Source: Natronohydrobacter sp.
Lineage (GTDB): Bacteria > Pseudomonadota > Alphaproteobacteria > Rhodobacterales > Rhodobacteraceae
Length of the DNA stretch: 6,264 bases
Direction of reading: 5' to 3'
Assembly (NCBI GenBank): GCA_007118445.1
Contig: SKRP01000218.1
Span: 1 to 6,264, forward strand
Part shown: in pieces, positions 1 through 5,850 of the stretch
How positions within the stretch are numbered: position 1 is the first letter of the stretch
Layout of the letters: each line of letters begins with the position of its first letter
Translations under genes and position numbers: made by a program
The notes under the pieces: generated by a model
The model's database searches: none
What the model saw: only the letters and a program-made list of their open reading frames with translations
What the model was told of the DNA's origin: nothing

Positions 1-6
1 ACCAGC

Positions 7-2619
7 GTGACCACCATCACCCCCATGATGCAGCAATATCTCGCGGTGAAATCCCAGCACCCCGACGCGCTTCTGTTCTACCGGATGGGCGATTTCTACG
101 AGCTGTTCTTCGACGATGCCGTCGCCGCCGCGCAGGCGCTCGACATTGCGCTGACCAAACGCGGCCAGCATCAGGGGCAGGACATCCCCATGTGCGGCGT
201 CCCCCATCACGCCGCCGAAGGCTATCTGCTGACGCTCATCCGCAAGGGCTTTCGCGTGGCCATCGCCGAGCAGATGGAAACCCCCGAACAAGCGAAGAAA
301 CGCGGCTCGAAAGCGGTCGTGCAGCGCGACGTGGTCCGGCTCGTCACCCCCGGCACGCTGACCGAGGATTCCCTCCTCGACGCCCGCCGCCACAACTTCC
401 TCGCCGCCTATGCCGAGCTGCGCGACGACGGCGCGCTTGCCTTCGCCGATATCTCCACCGGGCAGATCCGCGTCACCCCCTGCACCCGCGCGCGCCTTTC
501 GCCCGAACTCGCCCGGCTTGCCCCGCGTGAACTACTTGTCAGCGACCCCAGGGCCGAAGAAATCCGCCCCATCACTGACGATATGAACATCGCCCTCACC
601 GGCCTCGCCGCTTCCAGCTTCGACAGTCAGGCCGCCGAGGCCCGTCTCTGCACCCTCTACAAGGTCAGATCCCTCGACGGTTTCGGCCAGTTCACCCGCG
701 CCGAGCGCGCGGCCCTTGGCGCGCTGATCGATTATCTCGACCTCACCCAGCGCGGCAAGCTGCCGCTCCTGCAACCCCCCGCCCGCGATCAGGCCGAGGC
801 GCTGGTGCAGATCGACGCCGCCACCCGCCGCAATCTCGAACTCACCCAGTCGCTCAGCGGCAATCGCGAAGGCGCGCTTCTCCACGCCATTGACCGCACA
901 GTCACTGCCGGGGGCGCGCGCCTGCTGGAGCGCCGCCTCTCCTCCCCCTCGCGCCATCTCGACACGATCCTCGCGCGCCAGCACGCGGTGACGGCGCTCC
1001 GCGACAAACCCCGCCTGCGCGCTGATCTGCGCGCGGCGCTGAAATCCGTCCCCGATCTCGACCGCGCGCTCTCGCGCCTCGCCCTTGACCGGGCAGGCCC
1101 GCGCGACATGGCCGCAATCCGCAACGCACTCACCGCCGCGCAGGATATTGCCGCCCAGACCCCGCCTGACCTGCCCCCGCTCCTGCTAGAGGCCGCGCAA
1201 TCCCTCACTGGCCATGACAGCCTGCTCGACCTGCTCGACACCGCCCTTGTCGCCGAACCGCCCCTGCTGGCCCGCGATGGCGGTTTCATCGCGCCGGGCC
1301 ACGATGCAGAACTGGATGACGCGCGCAAACTCCGCGACGAGGGCCGCAGCGTCATCGCTTCCATGCAAGCCGAGTATGCGCAGGACACTGGCATCCAATC
1401 GCTGAAAATCAAGCATAACAACGTGCTTGGCTATTTCATCGAAGTCACCGCCACACATGCCGACAAAATGCACGCGCTCGCCGAGCGCTACATCCACCGC
1501 CAGACCACCGCCAATCAGGTGCGCTTCACCACGCTCGACCTCTCCGATCTTGAAACCCGCATCCACAATGCAGGCGCGCGCGCCCTCGAGATCGAGAAAC
1601 GCCATTTCGACGCGCTGCGCGCCGCGATCCTCGACCACGCCGCCCCCCTCGCCCAGACCGCCCGCGCGCTGGCCGAACTCGACCTCGCGAGCGCCCTCGC
1701 TGATATCGCCGAGGCCGGGAACTGGTGCGCCCCCACGCTCGACACCTCCCGCGCTTTCCGGATCACAGGCAGTCGCCACCCGGTCGTGGAACAATCCCTC
1801 ACCCGTCAGGGCCAGCCCTTCATCCCCAATGACTGCGACCTCAGCGCCGAAGAAACCGCCAGAATCTGCCTGCTGACCGGTCCCAACATGGCCGGCAAAT
1901 CCACATTCCTGCGCCAGAATGCCCTGATCGCGATCCTTGCCCAGATGGGCGCGCATGTGCCCGCCGAGGCCGCCCATATCGGCCTTGTGTCCCAAGTGTT
2001 CAGCCGTGTCGGCGCCTCGGATGACCTTGCGCGGGGCCGCTCCACCTTCATGGTCGAAATGGTCGAAACGGCGGCGATCCTCAATCAGGCGGATGACCGC
2101 GCGCTCGTGATCCTCGATGAAATCGGGCGCGGCACCGCCACTTATGACGGGCTCTCCATCGCCTGGGCCACACTCGAACATCTGCATGATGTGAACAGAT
2201 CGCGCGCGCTTTTCGCCACCCATTACCACGAAATGACCGCGCTGGCAGGCAAGCTGGCAGGTGTCGAAAACGCCACTGTCGCAGTCAAGGAATGGGAAGG
2301 CGAGGTCATCTTCCTGCACGAGGTCCGCAAAGGCGCTGCCGATCGCAGCTACGGCGTGCAGGTCGCCCGCCTCGCGGGTCTGCCCGATCCTGTCATCACC
2401 CGCGCGCGCGAGGTGCTCAGCGCTCTCGAACAGGGCAAGGACACATCTCCGAAAGCGATCATAGACGATCTGCCCCTGTTCTCGGTCGCAGCGCCCCTGC
2501 CCCCTGCCCCTGCGCCGAACCCGGCCTTGCAGGAACTCGCGTGCATCAACCCAGATGACCTGACGCCCCGCGAAGCCCTCGACCTGCTCTATCGCCTCAA
2601 ATCCCTGAGCCAATCCTGA
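7..2619 (+). CDS. mutS: DNA mismatch repair protein MutS
   Basis: MutS recognises base mismatches and small loops after replication and, with ATP, recruits MutL. The 870-residue length fits the family (E. coli 853). The mismatch-reading Phe-x-Glu motif is F30-Y31-E32. The core and clamp region includes KIKHNNVLGYFIEVT near 467-481 and YIHRQTTANQVRFT at 495-508. The ATPase domain has Walker A GPNMAGKST at 625-633, the STFMVEM signature at 679-685, Walker B VILDE at 701-705 and the H-loop histidine H739. The tail has a DDLPLF segment (820-825) resembling a sliding-clamp-binding motif, a Pro/Ala linker (828-840), and a closing segment with LTPREALDLLYRLKSL, like the oligomerisation end of E. coli MutS. 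The chosen start is a GTG giving MTTITPMMQQY. The frame is open to the left edge and no ribosome-binding site fits in the six bases available, so the start could lie upstream; in-frame ATGs at 25 and 28 are alternatives. All catalytic motifs are intact. Confidence 0.97.
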   Translation: MTTITPMMQQYLAVKSQHPDALLFYRMGDFYELFFDDAVAAAQALDIALTKRGQHQGQDIPMCGVPHHAAEGYLLTLIRKGFRVAIAEQMETPEQAKKRGSKAVVQRDVVRLVTPGTLTEDSLLDARRHNFLAAYAELRDDGALAFADISTGQIRVTPCTRARLSPELARLAPRELLVSDPRAEEIRPITDDMNIALTGLAASSFDSQAAEARLCTLYKVRSLDGFGQFTRAERAALGALIDYLDLTQRGKLPLLQPPARDQAEALVQIDAATRRNLELTQSLSGNREGALLHAIDRTVTAGGARLLERRLSSPSRHLDTILARQHAVTALRDKPRLRADLRAALKSVPDLDRALSRLALDRAGPRDMAAIRNALTAAQDIAAQTPPDLPPLLLEAAQSLTGHDSLLDLLDTALVAEPPLLARDGGFIAPGHDAELDDARKLRDEGRSVIASMQAEYAQDTGIQSLKIKHNNVLGYFIEVTATHADKMHALAERYIHRQTTANQVRFTTLDLSDLETRIHNAGARALEIEKRHFDALRAAILDHAAPLAQTARALAELDLASALADIAEAGNWCAPTLDTSRAFRITGSRHPVVEQSLTRQGQPFIPNDCDLSAEETARICLLTGPNMAGKSTFLRQNALIAILAQMGAHVPAEAAHIGLVSQVFSRVGASDDLARGRSTFMVEMVETAAILNQADDRALVILDEIGRGTATYDGLSIAWATLEHLHDVNRSRALFATHYHEMTALAGKLAGVENATVAVKEWEGEVIFLHEVRKGAADRSYGVQVARLAGLPDPVITRAREVLSALEQGKDTSPKAIIDDLPLFSVAAPLPPAPAPNPALQELACINPDDLTPREALDLLYRLKSLSQS
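2494..2513 (+). repeat. 7-base tandem repeat in the mutS linker
   Basis: Two exact CCCCTGC units (2494-2500 and 2501-2507) are followed by a six-base CCCTGC unit (2508-2513). They encode part of the Pro/Ala linker of MutS (about residues 830-836), between the clamp-motif-like DDLPLF and the C-terminal oligomerisation segment. The unit length is not a multiple of three, so gain or loss of one unit would shift the frame after the ATPase domain. It is short and may be only a by-product of Pro/Ala-rich coding in GC-rich DNA. Confidence 0.6.
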
Positions 2620-2620
2620 G

Positions 2621-2642
2621 TTTCATCTTGCCAGAAATACTC
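2621..2642. other. Rhodobacteraceae-type intergenic motif after mutS
   Basis: Immediately after the mutS stop codon lies TTTCATCTTGCCAGAAATAC followed by TC; its complement reads GAGTATTTCTGGCAAGATG and so on. From memory, very similar strings (TTTCATCTTGCC, a short variable stretch, then AAATACTC) recur in gene-end positions across Rhodobacteraceae genomes. I know of no assigned function. It occupies the convergent gap between mutS and the smr gene, so it may belong to either transcript end. There is only one copy in this window and no stem-loop in it. Confidence 0.5.
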
Positions 2643-2680
2643 AATAAAGCCTCGCACCCGCGCGCAACGTCTCTGGCCGG

Positions 2681-3274
2681 TCAGCGCCTGCGGCGCAGAT
2701 AAACGTAATAGGCCCCGGCCCCGCCATGGCGGATATGCGCCTCGCGGATCTCCAGCACGATGGGTCCAAGCGGGGCCATGCGCAACCATTGCGGCACATC
2801 ATGTTTCAGCGCGCCGCGCCTGCGCGGAATCGGCCCGTCATCGCTTGCGGTTCGGCCCTTGCCCGTGATCACCAGCACCAGCCGCAACCCTTTGGACTGC
2901 GCACGCAGGATGAAACTGTTCAGCGCGCCATGCGCCTGCGCCAGCGTCATGCCATGCAGATCGATCCGCGCTTCGGGGTCCATCTTGCCCCGGTTCAGCC
3001 GCTGGAACTGGCGCTTGTCCATCTGCACCGGCACCTTGGCAAGCGCTTCGGACAGGGGATGCGCCAGATCATGTCCCGGCGGCGCGGTGGCCGGGGCCGG
3101 GCGCAGCACCGCGCGCGCGGTCTCTGGCACCGGGCGCAGCTTGCGCGGGGGCGGCTCCGGGGCGGGCAGGTCTGCACTTTCGGGCAAGCGAGTGTGCAAG
3201 GGCCGCGCGGTCTGCACCACACGGCCCCATAATTCCCTGTCCTCGGGCGACAGATCGCGCCGCTTGCGGCTCAT
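2681..3274 (-). CDS. Smr-domain (MutS2 C-terminal type) protein
   Basis: This 197-residue protein has a C-terminal Smr domain at about residues 103-194. Family hallmarks are IDLHG (104-108), ITGKG (136-140) and HGGAGAYYV (183-191). Smr domains occur in MutS2 C-termini and as stand-alone proteins, and several have nicking or endonuclease activity on branched or structured nucleic acid; the role of this stand-alone form is not established. The first hundred residues are charged and Pro-rich (APEPPPRK, about 38-45) and probably flexible, with MSRKRRDLSPEDRELWG at the start. The ATG overlaps the stop of the upstream Tim44-like gene as ATGA. No good Shine-Dalgarno precedes it, so translation is probably coupled. 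It converges on mutS, but the two families share only the MutS2-type domain association; a joint pathway is not shown here. Confidence 0.92.
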   Translation of the reverse strand: MSRKRRDLSPEDRELWGRVVQTARPLHTRLPESADLPAPEPPPRKLRPVPETARAVLRPAPATAPPGHDLAHPLSEALAKVPVQMDKRQFQRLNRGKMDPEARIDLHGMTLAQAHGALNSFILRAQSKGLRLVLVITGKGRTASDDGPIPRRRGALKHDVPQWLRMAPLGPIVLEIREAHIRHGGAGAYYVYLRRRR

Positions 3275-3939
3275 TCGCCAGTGGCCACCAGTTTCCAGTT
3301 CGGGCTGTCAGAGCTCATGTCGCGGGCAAAGGTCCAGATGTCTTTTTGCCGCTTGATCTGGTTCGGATCGCCTTCGACCATTTCACCACTATCCGCCTTG
3401 CGCACCACGGATGTCAGCTCGCCCACGAATTTCACCGTGATCTCGCCCTCGCGGCTCTGCTCATCGAAGCTGGCCTCGACAAGTTCCAGCTCGCGCAGGC
3501 CGACAAATGTCGCATCCACGCGCAGACCCTCGCGCTCGCGCAGCTGCACCACCTCGTCGAAGCTGTTGAACACGTCGCGCGACAGGAATGGCAGGATCGA
3601 GTCCATATCCGACGACTCAAAGGCCATCAGGATCATCTCATAAGCCCCGCGCGCGCCCTGCAGGAATTCACCGACGCTGAAATCGGGATCCACCGCTTTC
3701 ATCCGCGCCAGCGCCTTGGCCGAGTCGGACCCTTCGGGCACATGATCGGTGATATCCGTATCCGGCCCGCCTTCGATCACCTCGAACCGAGGTTTGCCCA
3801 CAGGTTCACCGCTGCCGTCCTGACGCGGAACGGGTGTCTGTTCAAAACCATCGCGCGATCCCAATACAGCCCGCAGGCGCAGAATCAGAAAGACGGCTAT
3901 ACCGGCAAGTATAAGAAGCTGGATCACGGCTGGTTCCAT
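3271..3939 (-). CDS. Membrane-anchored Tim44-like (TimA family) protein
   Basis: This is a 222-residue protein. Residues 4-21 (AVIQLLILAGIAVFLILR) form one N-terminal membrane segment. A Gly/Pro-rich linker (about 28-75) leads to a Tim44-like domain from about 84 to the end, beginning DPDFSVGEFLQGARGAYEMI and ending IWTFARDM...NWKLVATGE. The fold is shared with the mitochondrial import-motor subunit Tim44. The alphaproteobacterial relatives are inner-membrane-anchored, with the domain probably cytoplasmic; an adaptor role is proposed, but substrates are poorly defined. I chose the ATG at 3939 because GAGGAAA lies just upstream and the membrane segment then starts at once, as in relatives. A GTG at 3969 would add ten residues but has no ribosome-binding site. 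It is the first gene of a two-gene unit with smr (4-base overlap) and is divergent from fxsA, next to secB, which suggests a link to membrane or export biology (inference). Confidence 0.9.
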   Translation of the reverse strand: MEPAVIQLLILAGIAVFLILRLRAVLGSRDGFEQTPVPRQDGSGEPVGKPRFEVIEGGPDTDITDHVPEGSDSAKALARMKAVDPDFSVGEFLQGARGAYEMILMAFESSDMDSILPFLSRDVFNSFDEVVQLREREGLRVDATFVGLRELELVEASFDEQSREGEITVKFVGELTSVVRKADSGEMVEGDPNQIKRQKDIWTFARDMSSDSPNWKLVATGE

Positions 3940-3941
3940 TG

Positions 3942-3948
3942 TTTCCTC
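3942..3948 (-). promoter_or_regulatory. Ribosome-binding site of the Tim44-like gene
   Basis: On the minus strand GAGGAAA ends two bases before the ATG at 3939; its GAGG core is five bases from the start. It decides the start in favour of 3939 over the upstream GTG at 3969, which has no purine-rich stretch at the right distance. Confidence 0.75.
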
Positions 3949-3983
3949 GGTCCGGGGTTGGTAGGACACATCTCGAGCCTATG

Positions 3984-4013
3984 TAAGGTGGGATGCAGGG
4001 CAAGTCCACCTTA
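3984..4013. repeat. 8-bp perfect inverted repeat between tim44-like gene and fxsA
   Basis: TAAGGTGG (3984-3991) and CCACCTTA (4006-4013) are exact reverse complements separated by 14 bases. The repeat overlaps the candidate -10 elements and sits in the divergent spacer. It could be an operator for a dimeric regulator, with half-site centres about 22 bases (two helical turns) apart, or a hairpin in the fxsA leader. It is not a terminator, since no T-run follows either arm. Confidence 0.6.
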
Positions 4014-4032
4014 GCTGACCTTATGACCCGAT

Positions 4033-4039
4033 GGAAAGG
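4033..4039 (+). promoter_or_regulatory. Ribosome-binding site of fxsA
   Basis: GGAAAGG lies seven bases before the ATG at 4047. It supports that codon over the in-frame ATGs at 3993 and 4023, which would add a hydrophilic leader not expected for FxsA. Confidence 0.65.
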
Positions 4040-4046
4040 CGAAGAT

Positions 4047-4490
4047 ATGCGGCTTTTACTTGTCATTCTGGCAGTTCCTGTGATCGAAATCGCGCTGTTT
4101 GTGCAGATCGGCGGTCATTTTGGCGTGATCGGCACGCTGGCATGGGTGTTTGGCAGCGCAGCACTCGGGGCCGTGCTTATGCGGCTCGAGCCGCAGCGCA
4201 ATGCGCATGACGTGCGCGCAGCGCTTGAACGCGATGTCAGCCCGGCCAGCCCCATGGCCCATTCCGCGCTGCGCATGATCGGGGCCGTGCTGATCTTCCT
4301 GCCTGGTTTCTTCACCGATACGCTTGGCCTGCTTCTGCTGATCCCACCACTGCGCCATATTCTGCTTGCTCGGGTGTTGATCAATCTCAGGACGCGCCAG
4401 CGCGGCGATGCCACCATTATCGAGGGCGAATATGAACACACGCCCCCGCCCGAAAACCCCAGGATCACACGGCCGGAAAACCGGGATTGA
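4047..4490 (+). CDS. fxsA: FxsA family inner-membrane protein
   Basis: This 147-residue protein has the FxsA pattern. A first hydrophobic segment lies at about 2-20 (RLLLVILAVPVIEIALFVQ) and a second at about 26-45. A polar stretch follows (about 46-74), then the conserved hydrophobic block FLPGFFTDTLGLLLLIPPLR at about 84-103, and a polar tail with IIEGEYE (124-130). E. coli FxsA is known because excess protein relieves F-plasmid exclusion of phage T7; its normal role is unclear. The start at 4047 gives a typical family N-terminus beginning directly with the membrane segment and has a ribosome-binding site; earlier ATGs (3993, 4023) are in frame but unsupported. secB follows on the same strand after 60 bases, so the two may be cotranscribed. 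The tail after residue 130 is Pro-rich and probably disordered. Confidence 0.92.
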   Translation: MRLLLVILAVPVIEIALFVQIGGHFGVIGTLAWVFGSAALGAVLMRLEPQRNAHDVRAALERDVSPASPMAHSALRMIGAVLIFLPGFFTDTLGLLLLIPPLRHILLARVLINLRTRQRGDATIIEGEYEHTPPPENPRITRPENRD

Positions 4491-4514
4491 GCCAGCCCCA
4501 CTGCGCTGATACAA
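4487..4514 (+). promoter_or_regulatory. Possible secB promoter
   Basis: TTGAGC (4487-4492, overlapping the fxsA stop) and GATACA (4508-4513) are spaced by 15 bases, which would give a secB leader of about 30 bases. The match to the sigma-70 consensus is poor in the second element and the spacing is short, so readthrough from fxsA is an equally good explanation. Confidence 0.22.
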
Positions 4515-4550
4515 GCGCCGCCAGATCAATCCAGTCCAGCAGGAGCAGAC

Positions 4551-5072
4551 ATGACCGACACAGCAGCACCCGGCAACGGTGCCCAGCCCGCCGCAACGCC
4601 CCCGAAAGTGAATATGCGTATCCTTGCGCAATATATGCGCGACCTGTCCTTCGAGAATGTCGCCGCACAGAAGAAACTGCAGGGCAGCAATGTGCAGCCG
4701 GATATTCAGGTGCAGGTCAGCCTCGATGCCAACAAGCGCGAGGCCGACAACCAGTATGATGTCGCCACCAAGTTCAAGATCACCTCGAAGAACAAGACCG
4801 ATGATCAGGTTCTGTTCATCATCGAGCTGGATTATGTCGGTCTGTTCCTTATCGAGGGCGTGCCGCAGGAACAGCTGCATCCGTTCCTGCTGATCGAATG
4901 CCCGCGCATGATCTTCCCTTTCGCGCGTCGGATCATTTCGGATGTCAGCCGCGATGGTGGTTTCCCGCCGCTCAATCTGGACACAGTGGATTTCCTGGCG
5001 CTCTACAAGCAGGAATTGCAGCGTCAGGCCGCCGCGAAAGCACAGCAGGATCAGCCAGCCGCACCGAACTGA
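4551..5072 (+). CDS. secB: Protein-export chaperone SecB
   Basis: SecB is a cytoplasmic tetrameric chaperone that keeps preproteins unfolded and hands them to SecA at the Sec translocon. The 173 residues (E. coli 155) include an Ala/Pro-rich N-terminal extension (1-18), the start of the fold at about residue 20 (VNMRILAQYMRDLSFEN), and the strongly conserved block IIELDYVGLFLIEGV (90-104), then LHPFLLIECPRMIFPFAR (109-126) and GGFPPLNLDTVDF (136-148). A Gln/Ala-rich tail follows (about 156-173). The start is clear: AGGAG at 4541-4545 lies five bases before the ATG. It follows fxsA by 60 bases and ends 23 bases before a strong hairpin terminator, so fxsA-secB looks like one unit with a defined end. 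SecB is typical of proteobacteria and nothing in this copy looks damaged. Confidence 0.98.
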   Translation: MTDTAAPGNGAQPAATPPKVNMRILAQYMRDLSFENVAAQKKLQGSNVQPDIQVQVSLDANKREADNQYDVATKFKITSKNKTDDQVLFIIELDYVGLFLIEGVPQEQLHPFLLIECPRMIFPFARRIISDVSRDGGFPPLNLDTVDFLALYKQELQRQAAAKAQQDQPAAPN

Positions 5073-5095
5073 TCATCCGACAGACACGCTCTGGC

Positions 5096-5122
5096 AAAGC
5101 CCCCGCGACACGGGGGCTTTTT
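5096..5122. terminator. Bidirectional intrinsic terminator between secB and dnaQ
   Basis: AAAGCCCCCG (5096-5105) pairs perfectly with CGGGGGCTTT (5111-5120) around a five-base CGACA loop. On the + strand five T residues (5118-5122) complete a good intrinsic terminator for secB. On the minus strand the same stem is preceded by A residues and ends in only three T residues, so it may also stop dnaQ transcripts, less strongly. Its right edge touches the last base (5122) of the dnaQ stop codon. Confidence 0.88.
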
Positions 5123-5850
5123 CACGCGTATTTCTTCCAGATCGCGCCATCGCCAAGCTGCGCGACAAAGCCCGCATGGGCCTCGGCCTCTGCCCCGGTC
5201 AGACGTGCCGGCAACGTTTTTCCGCGTTTCGGCAAAGGCTGCGCGGACCCGGCAGAGTTGCTGGCATGTTGCGCCGCTGTGGCAAGTGCGAAATCCGGCT
5301 GCTGGCCACCCAGAAGCTCCAGATAGACCTCGGCCAGAATTTCACTGTCCAGAAGCGCGCCATGCAGCGTGCGCGCTGTGTTGTCGATACTGAACCGGCG
5401 GCACAGCGCATCAAGCGAGGCCGGCGAGCCGGGAAATTTCTTTCGCGCAATCGCCAGCGTATCGACCGCGCGCCCCCAGTCCAGCTCGGCCAGCCCCATC
5501 CAGCGCAATTCGGCATTGAGGAATTTCATGTCAAACGCCGCATTATGGATCACCAGCTTCGCATCGCCGATGAAATCGACAAAAGCTTGCCCGACGGCCT
5601 TGAATACAGGCTTGTCGCGCAATGTGATTTCGCCAGGCTGCGCTGCGCGTGGCGGCTGCAGCAGGTCCGGGCCGATCCCATGGACCCCGAAGGCACCCTC
5701 GGGCATATCGCGTTCGGGGTTGATATATTGGTGATAGGTCCGCCCGGTCGGCATATGGTTGACCAGTTCCAGCGCCCCGATTTCCACGATCCGGTCGCCC
5801 TGATCGGGCTCGAACCCGGTGGTTTCCGTATCCAGAACGATTTCGCGCAT
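5122..5850 (-). CDS. dnaQ: DNA polymerase III epsilon subunit (3'-5' proofreading exonuclease)
   Basis: DnaQ removes misincorporated bases in the replicative polymerase core. The 242-residue protein (E. coli 243) matches E. coli epsilon through the exonuclease domain: IVLDTETTG with metal ligands D7 and E9, VIHNAAFD with D107, and TLHGALLD with H163 and D168, i.e. a complete DEDDh active site. FPGSPASLDALC and SEILAEVYLEL are also conserved. GGQQPDFAL (about 181-189) aligns with the E. coli region that holds the clamp-binding motif, followed by a variable linker and a C-terminal segment expected to bind the polymerase alpha subunit. A 13-residue insertion lies between FGVHGI and DKPVF. The start is the ATG at 5850, with GAGGGG six bases before it; a GTG at 5853 adds one residue but sits too close to that site. 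The ATG overlaps the coaE stop by one base (TGATG), so translation is probably coupled. Confidence 0.97.
   Translation of the reverse strand: MREIVLDTETTGFEPDQGDRIVEIGALELVNHMPTGRTYHQYINPERDMPEGAFGVHGIGPDLLQPPRAAQPGEITLRDKPVFKAVGQAFVDFIGDAKLVIHNAAFDMKFLNAELRWMGLAELDWGRAVDTLAIARKKFPGSPASLDALCRRFSIDNTARTLHGALLDSEILAEVYLELLGGQQPDFALATAAQHASNSAGSAQPLPKRGKTLPARLTGAEAEAHAGFVAQLGDGAIWKKYA

Larger units (their letters stand above)
3940..4046. promoter_or_regulatory. Divergent intergenic region, candidate promoters
   Basis: These 107 bases separate the start codons of the Tim44-like gene (minus) and fxsA (plus) and must carry the control signals for both, unless a promoter lies inside a gene. A plausible + strand sigma-70-like promoter is TTGGTA (3958-3963), a 16-base spacer, and TATGTA (3980-3985), which would give an fxsA leader of about 55 bases. 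In the other direction TGGACT, 17 bases, TACATA can be read around 4009-3981, so the two -10 candidates would share the same bases. Both are weak matches found by eye. Confidence 0.35.

Noticed and set aside
1186..2613. A 475-codon open frame antisense to mutS
   Set aside because: It lies wholly opposite intact, conserved mutS coding sequence; long antisense frames are expected in DNA with strong GC bias at third codon positions, and the translation resembles no family I know.
2684..2696. GCGCC-TGC-GGCGC short palindrome at the 3' end of smr, considered as a terminator
   Set aside because: The stem is only five base pairs, lies in the coding sequence of the Arg-rich C-terminus, and no T-run follows on either strand.
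2726..3356. Two + strand open frames (168 and 198 codons) opposite the smr gene
   Set aside because: The minus strand encodes a clear Smr domain here; the + strand translations lack recognisable motifs and a convincing ribosome-binding site.
3940..3969. Upstream GTG start for the Tim44-like protein at 3969
   Set aside because: It adds ten polar residues ahead of the membrane segment and lacks a ribosome-binding site, while 3939 has GAGGAAA in place.
3993..4046. Upstream ATG starts of fxsA at 3993 and 4023
   Set aside because: They add a polar leader unlike the family, and the first lies within the inverted-repeat region; the ATG at 4047 has GGAAAGG at seven bases.
4474..4485. CCGG-AAAA-CCGG at the end of fxsA, considered as a terminator
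   Set aside because: A four-base stem with no T-run is too weak, and it lies inside the fxsA coding sequence just before secB.
4056..4880. A 274-codon open frame antisense to fxsA and secB
   Set aside because: It spans two well-recognised genes and their spacer on the opposite strand, with no recognisable domain and with composition typical of a shadow frame.
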